Positions 1-11,889 of a stretch of DNA of 64,000 bases are shown here, piece after piece. Position 1 is the stretch's first letter; each line of letters starts with the position of its first letter. The notes beneath the pieces are model-generated. The model was given only the letters and a program-made list of their open reading frames with translations. It was not told the origin of the DNA and searched no databases. The DNA comes from Castanea sativa. Taxonomy: Eukaryota > Streptophyta > Magnoliopsida > Fagales > Fagaceae. Location: NCBI RefSeq assembly GCF_040712315.1, contig NC_134015.1, positions 45,777,464 to 45,841,463 of the forward strand, given 5' to 3'. The position numbers and the translations under genes are program-made.

Positions 1-437
1 AACCGTTTTAAATCCAATTTCAACCCATAAATAGTCGTTAGAAAGGGAATTTGATAATCTTTGCAATAGCACTGGTCCCAACCCATTCTGACAGTCGAAA
101 CAAAATTAGGATTTTTGGTGCTCTTGGGAGTCACCCTCGGGTCAAAGTTGACGAAAATCTCTGAGTAGCTCGGATTTGATAAAAACATGAAAAATGTTGT
201 TTTTGGGATGATTTTGACTGACGTTTACTTTTGGTCAACCCGAGGTTGACCAGGGGCAACTTGGTCAATTTGACTGGAAAATGCACTTTGAGTGCTTTGA
301 TGCCCGAACGGGTTGTGCCACATCAATCTGGATGCTTCCGCGGCCCCATGGAGAAAAGATTATATTTTTGGAATTTTTAGGGTCCAACACACAAATCAAA
401 GGCGGACAAAATATGGTGTCTAGATCATTGAGCTACG

Positions 438-440
<3 letters not shown>
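1..440. other. Noncoding, possible TE remnant
   Basis: No supportable coding region. The short words GGTCAA and GTCAAC recur between about 130 and 270, which resembles noncoding parts of plant LTR elements, but no LTR pair or boundary is visible. Confidence 0.3.
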
Positions 441-495
<55 letters not shown>

Positions 496-510
496 CTCTC
501 TCTCTCTCTC
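441..510. repeat. Compound TA/TC microsatellite
   Basis: About 25 TA units (441-490) run directly into about 10 TC units (491-510). Peptides read from it are low-complexity artefacts. Confidence 0.95.
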
Positions 511-866
511 CAAAAGTTGAAGCGTAGCATTTATTGTTGTTATGCTCCAGTTAAGCCACATTAGCGTTCACTTCATTATCATTTTCTTTCCAATTTTCCA
601 ATAATTGTTTTTAACATTTACTTTTTATTTTATATTAATATTTACACATTTTCCAACATTTCTCCACCCTTACCTTTTCGTCTCTCCACTACTCTCTACA
701 CATATATTATTCTTCTTTTTATCATCTCCCCACTACCCTCTACATAAATAATATTCTTCTTCTTTCTCTTCATCTTCCTTTATTTTGTCTCTTCTTATTC
801 ACACCCTCTTACTATATATTTGTAACTATCTATTCCATCCTATGCATGGTTTTCTCTCACAAAAAA
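511..866. other. Pyrimidine-rich noncoding stretch
   Basis: CT- and T-rich sequence with many short ATTCTTCTTC-type words. No gene, RNA or element boundary was recognised. Confidence 0.4.
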
Positions 867-1238
867 AGTTTTCTCTCTCTCTCTCTCTCTCAATTTTTCG
901 ATGAATTTTTTATACATTCTTCTATTTATGCCAAATTATTAATCATTGGGAATCCTTTCTCTCTTTTTTTTTTCTTTTTTTTTTCCTACACTTTAATCAT
1001 TATGCTCATTTTCTCACTTAATCCAATCGGGTAGTTTGCTGGAATTCAAAAAAAGGTTCTCTCTCTCTCTCTCTTTCTCTCTCAATTTTTCGATGAATTT
1101 TTTATACGTTCTTCTATTTATGCCAAATTACTAATCTTTGGGAATTCTTTCTTCTTCTTCTTCTTCTTTTTTTCTACACTAGAATCATTGTGCTCATTTT
1201 CTCACTTAATTTAATCGGGTAGTTTGCCGAAATTCAAG
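867..1238. repeat. 190-bp direct tandem duplication
   Basis: Two copies, about 867-1048 and 1057-1238. Each starts with a CT run, continues with CAATTTTTCGATGAATTTTT, and ends with the same TTAATC(C/T)AATCGGGTAGTTTGC block. They differ by scattered substitutions and by the length of the T/CTT run. No coding potential. Confidence 0.85.
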
Positions 1239-2038
1239 TAAAACCAAACAATAAGGAATTTTATGGCATTGGAGAATGCCTGAATATATACCAGCCAAAA
1301 GTTGAAAGTCAGCAAATTAGTGGAGCTATGATTAAGCTTCAAACAAGATTGATGGTATTGCCAATGTTCTTTAATTAGCATCCTTTTTTCTATTTCTCTA
1401 TATATGTTTCCTAGAATTAGTATTAGTCTCATTTTTATTTTCTCTATTATATTCTACATAAACCAAGAGTTCTTTAAAACTCCACCTTGGTTAATGCCAT
1501 TTAGATTTTTTTTAAACTGTTTTTTTTTTCTCTTTAATTGTTAAATGTTATCCTATTTTTGTTCCTTCTTATAACTCTAATTAATGTTGATGGTTCTTTT
1601 TTTTGTTTTTTGGTTAGTTAAGGTTGATGATTTTTTCTTACAGAGAAAAGAAAAAAATTGAAAACAATTGAATTCCGTATAAACCTGTACCTAAAGGGGA
1701 CAGGAGCCTTTTTATTTTATTTTATTAGAGACAATATATTAAAGGGGCATATCCTTTGGCCATTGCATTGCATTTCTTAGAGGTTAAAAGATAAAGCTTG
1801 TCATTATAGGAAAAAATTTTGGGTGGGGATAAGAGCGTCATTTTGTTTGCTATAAGAGTTCAAAAGATCCTATTATAAAGGAAGCCCACAATCATATCAC
1901 ATGCTTATTACACTAACCTGCATGAGCACAATTCATTATTTTCTCTCACCATGTTTCTACTACATTTGCATTTAGCAACCTAAGATTAGAATTTATTCCC
2001 AATAGAAGACTTGTAGAATCATTCAATTTTTATAGGAA
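1239..2038. other. AT-rich intergenic sequence
   Basis: AT-rich, with T-runs and no long reading frame or recognisable repeat. Nothing supportable seen. Confidence 0.4.
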
Positions 2039-2942
2039 ACTAGTCGCAGACTTGCACGATGCGTGGAAATATAAATATTATGCAATGAAGTGTAATATAT
2101 AAAAAGTAACAATTACTTCAAGCATTGTCTTTTTTTTTGTCAAAAAAAAAAAATTTACACTTATTTTTTTAAATCTTTTTGTCTCTACAAATATATCATT
2201 TTAATATTTTTTGTGTATTTCATTAATATTTTTTAAGGTGAACCATATTCTTCTAACTTTGTTGTAGTATATTACATTTGCTTAATATACAACTCATCTT
2301 AAAAAAAATGTATATTCTATAAATAAATAAAAAGGTATATGTAAGGTTTTTATTAACTTTAAAGAAAATGAAAAATCAATTATTAACAACAACAACAACA
2401 AAAATAATAATATAGAAGTAATTACATTCCCCTTCCTTGAGGTTTGAGGAAATGACACTCTACCCCAAACTTGAAAGGAAAAATATTTTCACCCTTTACA
2501 TTTGTTTGACCAAACTTTGTTAAATTAGTATTAAAATATTGTGTACTAACCTGCCTGTGCTTAAGGTAGGTTCCAAAATTGTCCTTAATTTTAAAATTAA
2601 ATTCTCTTATTTTAAAATTTTAAATTAAAGTGTATTTCAAAATATTAAGTAATGTCTTTTGCTTTTTTCCCCCCTTTTCTTTTCCCAATGAGTTATGGAG
2701 AGATTTGTCATTTCAAATGTTTTGGTATTTTATAAATTTGTATTTTAATTCTAAGGTTATGAGTAACGTCTTTACTAACCATGGTTAAACATTTATAAAT
2801 AGATTCTTAAATAAATTGAAAAAATATTGTGTTATTAATATAAACAAAATGGGAGAGTGTTATTACTTATTACCCCAAATATATTTTAAAAGATCACCCT
2901 AAAAAAAAATTATCTCGCACAATGCGCTAGTCTGTGACTAGT
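2039..2942. mobile_element. TIR element, about 0.9 kb, non-autonomous
   Basis: The left end ACTAGTCGCAGACTTGCACG (2039 onward) is matched in inverted orientation by 2914-2942, which reads on the minus strand as ACTAGTCACAGACTAGCGCA. About 20 of the first 28 bases match. The interior is AT-rich with no transposase. No clear target-site duplication is visible, so the superfamily is undecided. A related left end occurs at 24134. Confidence 0.6.
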
Positions 2943-3683
2943 TATTGATAAAAGACAATAGTTAGTGCAACAAACCATTTAGGTATTTTACATCATTTAA
3001 TTTCGTTGTTAATCATTTGTTAGAATATGCAGATTAATCATCCAAAATTGCTTCAATTTAATAAGAAAATTAAGTTTACTAAAATATTTACGTAATTGGT
3101 TTTTATTTCCTATCTTAATTTTTGCTTTGGGGGTATAATCATCTTCAATAATGTGTTATACTTTTAAAAATAAAAGTGATTACAATTTAGTTGTTACAGT
3201 AATCTATATTAAAAATATACAATATTTAGAGACGCAAATTTGAATATGTGGCGTCCGTTTTATAAGTTTTATATCTTACCGACGTTGAAGAGTATGAGAG
3301 CAAGTTAATTTGGCGTAACATGCATGCAAATGAATTGAATGTTACCATATCATGGACACAAGCATGTATTTGGTGAATAATAATAACAATTAGAAAGAGT
3401 TTAATAACTATTTTTGTTTTATTTTGAAATATCCCAGCTACAGTAACAGAACAAATACTATCTACAACAACACTCCAGATCACAGCAGCCTTTAATAAAA
3501 GGCTAAACTCAAACAACTCTAAAAATTACCATCCAACATTCCACAGTTTCATTTAAACAGAGAAAAAGGGAACGTGATAGACTGAAGTAAATGAAATTCT
3601 ACTTAGGATAGAACTCCTATAACCTATTTGCAAATAGTGTTTCCTCATTCTGCATTAGTTACAATAGCTTGGGAGGCATTTAG
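2943..3683. other. AT-rich noncoding sequence
   Basis: No gene or repeat recognised. The right part would be 3'-flanking sequence of the polygalacturonase exon on the minus strand. Confidence 0.35.
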
Positions 3684-3920
3684 TTATTGTTTGATGGTAC
3701 AAGCAGGAGGATTTTGCTTGCCCGAAACGGTGGGCTTGACATTAACACAAGTAGAAGTAGCAGATCCTCCAGCTCCCTTGTATACGAGATCAATGTCAGC
3801 AACCGCCACTTGTTGGCATGGAACACTTTTACTGCAAATAAGCTACACAGCTTTCTTTGTTGAAGAAGTGCCTCTAATGTTCTTGAAGCTAACATTGCTA
3901 AGCTTAACTTTCGAGGGAGA
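3684..3920 (-). pseudogene. Exopolygalacturonase last-exon remnant
   Basis: Read on the minus strand, this 237-bp exon follows a good 3' splice site (TTTGCTTTCAG, about 3931-3921) and ends at TAA (3684-3686). The 78 residues match the C-terminus of plant exopolygalacturonases (glycoside hydrolase 28), enzymes that trim pectin in the cell wall. Visible motifs are KLSNVSFKNIRGTS, a CSKSVPC cysteine pair, VADIDLVY, and a CVNVKP...NPPAC ending. A TAG at 3843-3845 interrupts it, where the family usually has a VKL-type sequence. No upstream PG exons were recognised; about 45 bp upstream of the exon lies the truncated end of a Copia LTR. This is most likely a dead gene cut by retrotransposon insertion or deletion. 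A small chance remains that the stop is a sequencing error. Confidence 0.8.
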
Positions 3921-3966
3921 CTGAAAGCAAAACAAAAAAACAAAAACCCACACAAGAATTTGATAC

Positions 3967-4840
3967 CTTGGGTTTTTCTGTCAACTCTTGGCAAGTCCAA
4001 AGTTACCATTAATTATATTTAATACCATTATATAAATATAATTGCACTCTAGGCCTTATTAATAAATTATATCCCAAGACTCTAATAATATCATTTGACC
4101 TCTCCATGAAATATCCATAGTGAATAAAGTCATAATAAACTGTCACTTTGTAAACAACTATTTTATCATTGAGTACCTGGTTTAATCTTTTAGTTATTCA
4201 CATTTATTGAAATCCAATTTCAAAAAATATAAGCTTTAGTAACTTCTTACTAAAGTGGGCGCCTTGAATAACCAGTTCCCATTAAACTTAACTCAAGGGG
4301 ATATTTCGTGTCTCTACAAAAAGAGATTATGGATTCCATCTTGAGAATATGTGTTCCCTCAACACTACGTGTGGTTACCCAACATACTGAGATTTTGACC
4401 GTGAATATTAGATCTCACTCCTGATATATTAAAGTAACCTATATTTCATGATCGGGTTCACTACCCTCTCAGGATTGAGAGTCTATGTAATTAGAAGTCG
4501 TGAAATTAATTATTCAGGTGACAGTTGTTGATTGAATAATTAATTCCACAGTGTTCCAGTTCAATATGTCTTAACTCTTAAGACACATCAACACATCAAC
4601 TAGAAGTCTTCACTTCCATGATCAAGACAAATCATTTTAGTTGATGTGTTATAGTCTTCGCAGATGAAACGCCCAATTTCATCACCGACTACGAACTACA
4701 TTTTGAGTTTACAAGGAACTTGTGATTTACATCTTCTGTGACTAAATCACATAAATTACATACAATGCATCTCATGGACTATGATAATGTCTCATTAGTT
4801 CATTTATAAATAGCCTCATATAATTATACAAACCCTAACA
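3967..4840 (-). repeat. 3' LTR of Copia element, truncated
   Basis: Aligns along its length with 10207-11125. It lacks the first ~470 bp of the complete copy and about 44 bp near its inner end, before the shared AACCCTAACA terminus. The flanking 4841-4854 reads on the minus strand as a purine-rich GGCAAGTGGAAGAT, the expected polypurine tract next to TGTTAGGG. Confidence 0.9.
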
Positions 4841-5119
4841 ATCTTCCACTTGCCCTCAAAAACAATTTATCATATATCCGACACTTATTTCCCTTTAGAG
4901 TAATTCATAAGCACTCTAAGGCAAGGTTTGGAAACAAGTTTCAGCCAGATTTATTGCATAAATTATCTTTTCTACTACTATAAATCACGTACTCATATTT
5001 CTCTAATGAGACAATACTTACGCTTAATGTGTATCTTCACCACCTAGGATGAACACATATCTTGAAGTCTAACTTCATGAATCACAACCAAACTACAAGT
5101 CAGTATTTATACAACTAGT

Positions 5120-6600
5120 AACCATCTAATCCTCACTTTGGTGGACAAGCATATAATCCCTCATTCTCCTAAGATATTTGAGTATATGCTTTACTCCCAC
5201 TAAATTAAGTGATCTTAGATTCAGTTGATATTTGCTTACCATGCCCACCGCAAAATAGATATTTAGCCTAGTATACAGCATAGCATAAAGACTTCCTATT
5301 GATATGGTATAAGGAACCATCTTAATATGCTTTTCCTTTTATATGTCTTAAGACTATAGTCCTATATAAAGGAACTTCAAACTTGAAAGAAAAGAATCCT
5401 TCCTTGAAGTATAACATGTTATACTTGGCTAGAATCTAATCTATTTAAGCAATTTGAGATAAACCCAACATCCTAATTTCTGAATTTTAACAAAGTTTAA
5501 TTCTTAGGATGTGACCAGTCTTTCCCAAGTACTTTATATCAAACTGGACTAGACAACAAAAAATTCTATTCATGACAATAACTCTATATCATTCTAAATG
5601 ATTAGAATGTCATCAACATACATTAAGAAATTTATTACTCTATATAGCTTTTACACACATAAGGCCTTTTAATACTTGATCAGAATCAAATAATTTGATT
5701 GCTTGATCAAAGATGATATTTTATGAATTAGATGTTTGCTTTTGTCCAATAATGGACTTTAAGCAACTTGCATACTAAATACTACTGGTTCTTTGTTATG
5801 AACAAGTCTAGTTACATTATATAGATGTCTTCCTAAAGGTTGCTACTAAAAGAAGCTTTCTTGATATCCATTGTCATATTTCATCCAAATGAAATATAAT
5901 GAATAAGAGAATCTAGATAGAGTCAAACTTGACTATTGGTGAAAAAATCTTTTCATAGTCGAACCATTTCTTTCTAAATAAATCTTTTCACCACTAGTCT
6001 TGACTTTGAAGGTTTACACCTTCAAATCTATCAATCTTATTTTCTTGTAGACCTATTTGAAATAATAGGCTTAATGCCATTAAGCGCCTCTACAAGTTCT
6101 AGACTTTAAATAGAATCTAATCCTATTAACATAACCTTCATCCAGTAATCCATATTTATATTATCTATTACCTTTACGTAGGACCGAGGATCAAATTCAT
6201 ATCCTTATGGAATGACTTCAAAAGTTTATTCTAAAAGTATGAATCTATTTGATAATCCTCCCACTACGATATTGTACTGGTGTAATAGTTATTTACAGAA
6301 TAATGTCTTGTGGTGTATCAAATACAACCATCTCATTTTTAAATGAATTTTATAGTTGTCCTACAACTAATACTGACAATTTTCTTCTAGAACAATCTAC
6401 CTTTAAAAGAGCCCTATTCCTCATTTATGCATGCATTGACTTAAAGAAGTCATTGGAACTTTATTCCTTTACGAAAAGGAGCTCTAGATCTTATTATCCT
6501 CTAAATAGAATTCATAGACTGGGAATAAAAAAAAAATGGTTCTAAAAGCCCATCTTTCACCAATCTTTGAATGTTATTTAGATTAATAAGTTCTAGACAT
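5120..6600 (-). pseudogene. Copia pol remnant (pre-integrase, integrase, RT)
   Basis: On the minus strand, fragments appear in Copia order. A GAG-pre-integrase-like piece with NLNNIQRLVKDGLLEP lies near 6540-6600. Integrase traces (QYN...) lie near 6280. An RT start resembling DYEKIFSPIVKFDSI lies near 5950, followed by LLGIKLC and MLGLSQ near 5490. The end of RT/RNase H, with VPYTISIGSLYAM and VKHILKYLRRMRDYML, lies at 5126-5320. A longest open piece of 64 codons, numerous stops and about half the usual pol length show that it is not functional. Confidence 0.8.
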
Positions 6601-7450
6601 AAGTGCCAAAACATACAATACCAAAAGATGAAACTTTCTCTTTAAAAAATAGAACATGTAAATTTTCATCTAGAAAACAATCATGAACAATGCTTAGCCT
6701 TACCCAAATGGAAACATTTTCCTTTTGGTCATACTTTTGAGTCTAATTTCCTTTTGGCAACTACTAGGGCAACTAGCTTGTCCAACTGCTTGGTATTTTA
6801 ATTCCTCTTCTTACCACCCTTACCTTTCGGTTCTGGCTAAGAATGTGAATTAAATCATATTGATTCTAGCCTTAGCTTTTAGGATGTCTTCTATTGCGTA
6901 GAACTCACTCATCAATTCAGATAATATAAAAAGAATTTATTTTCAAAACAATCTGAATTGATTAAATGATTCTAACAAGGACTTATGGATCATATCCATA
7001 TAAGATTAACAATTAATCTTTATATTCAAGAATTCTAGTTCATTTTTTTTAATAAAATATTTTCATAAACTGATATAGAATTGAAAATCCTTAAGCCTTT
7101 CTTAGCACTCAATATGATTCGTACCAAACATCTCATTTAGACTTAATATCAAGTCTAAGTCTAGTACTAACTCTTGCATCTCATGCTATAGTACAATTGA
7201 GATAGAAGCCAATGTAACATTTTAGCATTTCAATGGAGACTATGATCACATCACAAGCTATCTTACATAAATGCATCATGTATAGGAAATTATGACAATG
7301 CTGAATCGAAAACATATTTATGTACTTCAGCTCCTTAAAGTACCATGTCCAAAATTATTTCTTAGTTAATGTGATTCAATTAAAATAGTAGTTAGAGAAC
7401 AAAATTTTAGGACAACTTTATTTTGAGACTATGAACTTAAATACCAGGAC
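6600..7450 (-). pseudogene. Copia gag remnant with zinc-knuckle trace
   Basis: Near 6665-6720 the minus strand reads KCFHLGKAKHCS, a decayed C-x2-C-x4-H-x4-C nucleocapsid knuckle, followed by a stop. Upstream (6780-6840) is a lysine-rich PKGKGGKKRN segment, and farther up are broken pieces resembling Copia gag helices. Many stops are present. Confidence 0.55.
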
Positions 7451-9729
7451 ATTATATTTTGCATCCATAACCATATAATATGGAACCCGAAAACCATACT
7501 ATACTAGGTGTAATGACAACCTAATCCTGCAATTAATATTCCTTGGAAGCGAGGTCATACCAATCACTATGATTAGGCGAGAATTATTCTCATTATTAAT
7601 GCTATCATGGTAACTCTTACCAAACAAAAATAATTTGCCACATTTTCTTTTGCCTCTAAGTAATAATGACATAGCTCCGTAGGAAGGTTAACATTAAACT
7701 TAGTCTAGTGTACATCATTGCCTAGAATCTATGTGAGTCACCAAGTAACTCCCCGGAAGCATGGTCATTCTCAATGTAAAAACACACTTCATCCATCATT
7801 AAGAAGTTTTATCTACAGTACCATGAATTAAACACCCTCCGAAGGGAGCAAGGCATATACGCCAAGGCGAGGTGCCTAATCACAGTACTATAAACTGGCA
7901 ATGGAGGCTGTGAGAATCAACCCTTGAATCTCTCTCCCACTAGAAATTTTAAAACAAGTGGATTGTCATGAAATCATTGTGATCTAATCACAATTTAACC
8001 CTACACATCATATGTGTTTAATTGTTTGAATTCGATGTGATCTTACTAAGTCACGTCACAATAGTGTAACAAACAGTCGCGTAATTACAAAGAAGTTTAA
8101 TCATGTAATCCTTGAATTAAATACCCTCCGCATGGAATGCAAGACTCGAAGTCAAGATAAGGTATGTATTCAAATTACAATAAACTTAACAAAAAGGGTT
8201 ATTCAGCACTCTTACTTGTTATTTGGGTTTTTCTTAATTAATTGTGATCTCATCACAACTAATAACCTTGCACTTGATAAAGACTCTAATCTCATTAGAA
8301 TCACTAACTAAAATGGAAGTCCTAAACTATTTAGGATTCCTTAAAAACTAATAAATCAAAAATTAGTTATATAGAACTCTATCCTTAATTTACTAGATAA
8401 AGTATTCTAATCTCATTAGAAACTATATACCTTTTAATTAGAATTTTAATCTCATTAAATCCTCTAATTAAATTAAATTAAATTAAGGACTTTTAATCAT
8501 AAAACAATTTAGGACTTAGAGTTCTATTTAACTAACATCTTTGATCTCATTAGGTCTTTTAGTTAGATAACGATTAATAAAACAGATGGCCTTGCTTTTT
8601 ATCAAAGTTTTAACACTTAGTCAAAAAACAAGTGAAAATTCAAAATTCAGTGCCTTCGATCGGTCGAACCTATTACTCGATCGATCGAAAAATGAAGAAA
8701 TTCATCACAAAGCTTCTGCCTCATTCGATTGATTCTCGATTCCTATTCGATCGATCGAAATTAACATTCGATCAGTCGAAAGGAATTCTCGATCGATCGA
8801 GACAATGAAGAATTTCATCATAAAGTTTCTGCCTGACTCGACCGGTTCTCGATTCCTCTTCGATCAATCAAAAAGTACATTAGATCGATCGAAAGGAATT
8901 CCTGATCGATCGAAACTCGCATAATTGAATTTTTCAGAATTTTTCAGGATCCGTTTTTTACAGTTTTTGCAATTTTTCATCAAAAACATCTTTTGATTTT
9001 ATGAATAAAGATTCACTGATCAAACACTAAGGTTTTCAAGATTATTATCAAGAACCCTAATATACTAGAAACCCTTGAAAACATAATCCTAATCTCATTA
9101 GGAATAAATTTCATTAAAGGATTTTTAAAAAGTAACCAAAAAACTTTAATTCTAGCATGTTTATACAGTTTGATCATAAAGATATATATATAAAGCAAGA
9201 TTCCCACAGTACACGTTTACCATTGAAGAATGAAAAACATACAATGATACATGTACGTTCAGCCAAAAAACAAATGCTACTTGCAATATAATAACCAAGC
9301 TTTAATTAAAACATATGAACAAAAGCATGTTAACGGCCAAGTTGAATATGATGGGTCCACGATATACATATATGAATTCCAAGAATTCAAACATTCAATC
9401 GTAAAATTGCTCATATGATATCAAAGGGAAATATTACTACGTCGCACGTAGTTGTATTCCTTATATCAGATATCGATAAACCTAGCAAGCCAGACCCATT
9501 GCGAATCAACAACCATTGCTTTTACGAATCGTGTCTGACCCATAATTAAAAACAAATATCAAGCCAATGGTTTCCGAATCAACAACCAATATATCACATA
9601 TATCAATCACAGCAGTTACAAAACAAAATTATGCAGAAACTTTACTGCAGAAAATTAAATCACCAAGAAAACTATTTTCTTTAATTCTAAAACACAATCA
9701 CATGTTATACAAACATGATATTGAAGACC
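7450..9729. other. Copia 5' internal untranslated/decayed region
   Basis: Lies between gag remnants and the primer-binding site of the minus-strand Copia element. It contains repeated CCCTCCG-type words (about 7840, 8125) and AT-rich alternating 'ATCTCATTA' phrases at 8290-8560. No reading frame is supportable. Confidence 0.45.
8655..8925. repeat. Cluster of TCGATCGATCGA-type palindromes
   Basis: At least eight self-complementary words of the form TCGATCGATCGAAA or TCGATCAGTCGAAA occur here, with two longer near-repeats (AATGAAGAAATTCATC... and AATGAAGAATTTCATC...) spaced about 120 bp apart. Confidence 0.85.
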
Positions 9730-9741
9730 GCTCTGATACCA
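9730..9741 (-). other. Primer-binding site (initiator tRNA-Met type)
   Basis: Minus-strand TGGTATCAGAGC, the common plant Copia primer-binding sequence, lies two bases inside the LTR end at 9744. It fixes the element's orientation. Confidence 0.9.
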
Positions 9742-9743
9742 AT

Positions 9744-11125
9744 TGTTGGAAAAACTGGTTTTGCATCTCATACAAAACACACAGCGGAAGCAACAATCAC
9801 GGATCTACTTCATTCATGAGAGATAACATGCAACATTGAATTTTTAAACAAAAAATAGAAAGCGTACCTTGATTCAGTGAAATTCAAAACCAAGACTTGA
9901 GAATACCTCCAATCTTCAACTCAATTCCACATGGTACCCAAGATGTGTGGTCTCTCAATCAGTTTTTATGTACGTTGAATCTCAAAGAAAAATCCTTCTT
10001 CTTCCCCTTGTAGAGAAAAACTATTTATTTTCTTTTCATCGTACGTCAATTCTAAATACCCTTATTAGTTACTTTATTTAATAACTCTTATTAAATAAAA
10101 ACTGATTATCTAATTGGGTTAGCCTTTTGGGCCTACCCAATTGGGCTTTAGTTTGTGGCTTGAGATGGGACCAAAGGGAACAAATAAGACTCTAGCTCTA
10201 ATGGGCCTTGGACTTTTCTGTCAACTCTTGACAAGTCCAAAGTTATCATTAATTATATTTAATACCACTATATAAATATAATTGCACTCTAGGCCTTATT
10301 AATAAATTATATCCCAGGACTCTAATAATATCATTTGACCCCTCCATGAAATATCCATAGTGAACAAAGTCATAATAAACTGTCACTTTGTAAACAACGA
10401 TTTTATCCTTGAGTACCCGGTTTAATCTTTTAGTTATTCACATTTATTGTAATCCAATTTCAATAAATATAAGCTTTAGTAACTTCTTACTAAAGTGGGC
10501 ACCCTGAATAACCAGTTCCCATTAAACTTAACTCAATGGGATATTTCGTGTCTCTACAAAAAGAGATTATGGATTCTATCTTGAGAATATGTGTTCTCTC
10601 AACACTACGTGTGGTTACCCAACATACTAAGATTTTGACCGTGAATATTATATCTCACTCCTGATATATCAAAGTAACCTACATTTCATGATCGGGTTCA
10701 CTACCCTCTCAGGATTGAGAGTCTATGTAATTAGAAGTCGTGAAATTAATTGTTCAAGTGACAGTTGTTGATTAAATAATTAATCTCACAGCGGTCTAGT
10801 TTAATATGTCTTAACTCTTAAGACACATCAACACATCAACTAGAAGTCCTCACTTCCATGATCAAGACAAATCATCTTAGTTGATGTGTTATAGTCTTCG
10901 CAGATGAAACGCCCAATTTCATCACCGACTATGAACTACATTTTGAGTACACAAGGAACTTGTGATTTACATCTTTTGTGACTAAATCACATAAATCACA
11001 TACAATGCATCTCATGGACTATGATAATGTCTCATTAGTTCATTTATAAATAGCCTCATATAATTATACAATTTAATTATTTATTATATGCCAATAAATT
11101 GGATTTTAGGGCACAAACCCTAACA
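9744..11125 (-). repeat. 5' LTR of Copia element, complete
   Basis: On the plus strand it runs from TGTTGGAAAA to CCCTAACA (1382 bp), next to the primer-binding site. It shares long near-identical blocks with 3967-4840 and a more diverged copy at 22240-24090. Confidence 0.9.
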
Positions 11126-11660
11126 TCAAATACTTAACAACATAATTCAAAATTTCTTATAACAAAATAAACATTGTCTTTGCATGAACAGAATCATCAA
11201 GGATAATTGACTAGTTCTTTAACAAAATAAACATAAAAAAATAAACATTGTCTTATAACAAATAAAAATTGACTAGTTCTTTAATGTTTTTGGAATATAA
11301 CCGAATAGAAGATCTCTCTCCTCCTGTGCAAAATACATAATGAAACAATGTGCAAAAACATGAAACAATATGGGGCTGAATATATCAACAAACCTACTGC
11401 CTACTATAGTCAAATATATGAAACAATGTGCAAAAATGAGCAAAAAACATGAAACAAACTTGCCTACTAGAAGTCTGGAAGCACTATGTAATGTGAATGA
11501 GATGAACCTTGAAAAACACGTATGGACTACAGAGAAGAGGGATGGGTCAGAGGCGGCAATAGTAATAAGGTTTTGGAATAAAAAATATTTTATCTCATAT
11601 CTTGTACTCTTGTGTTTCACTTTAAATATTAGTGATTTAGGGTTTACTAAATTTACAATT
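11126..11660. other. Noncoding with short repeats
   Basis: The phrases AACAAAATAAACAT and ATGAAACAATGTGCAAAAA each recur two or three times. Overlapping open frames on both strands here and in the adjacent GC-rich block have no recognisable domain and are probably artefacts. Confidence 0.4.
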
Positions 11661-11671
11661 ATAGTTCTTAT

Positions 11672-11862
11672 TAGTGCGGGGTGGGACAGGGCGGGGCGAG
11701 GCGGGTTGGGGATAAAAATACTAAACCCATCCCCGCCCCGCCCCAGGGTGCGGGGACAAAATATTGCCCCATCCCCGCCCCACCACCTTTGCGGGGCGGG
11801 GAAAACCCTTACGGGGCGGGGTGGGGCGGGGCGGGTTAAAGCGGGGCGGGGCAAAATTGCTA
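11672..11862. repeat. GC-rich GGGGCGGG block
   Basis: An abrupt GC-rich island in AT-rich DNA, built of GCGGGGCGGGG words on the plus strand interspersed with CCCCGCCCC words, so both strands carry G-runs. It has G-quadruplex and hairpin potential. Similar GC-rich words occur as dispersed plant repeats, but I cannot name the family. Confidence 0.75.
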
Positions 11863-11889
11863 TACCTACACCTTAGTGCATATCATAAG

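Larger units (their letters stand above)
3967..11125 (-). mobile_element. Degenerate Ty1/Copia retrotransposon
   Basis: Two near-identical direct repeats, 3967-4840 and 9744-11125, bracket minus-strand Copia gag-pol remnants. The element runs right to left. Its 5' LTR (9744-11125) is followed by a primer-binding site, and its 3' LTR (3967-4840) is preceded by a polypurine tract. The outer end of the 3' LTR is truncated by about 470 bp, so no target-site duplication can be read. Many stops and deletions make this an old copy. The pol order and motifs fit the plant TNT1-94-like Copia type. Confidence 0.88.

Noticed and set aside
441..510. Possible CRISPR-like or satellite array
   Set aside because: Simple TA/TC microsatellite without spacers.
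3680..4009. 109-codon minus-strand frame over the polygalacturonase exon
   Set aside because: It is a different frame from the polygalacturonase-like one, crosses the splice acceptor and LTR junction, and has no similarity of its own.
9567..9839. 90-codon plus-strand frame spanning the primer-binding site
   Set aside because: Antisense to the Copia element and crosses the LTR boundary; not a gene.
11273..11876. Long overlapping open frames on both strands (193 and 168 codons)
   Set aside because: They run through the GC-rich repeat block, giving Pro/Arg- or Gly/Arg-rich peptides; no domain, no splice structure.
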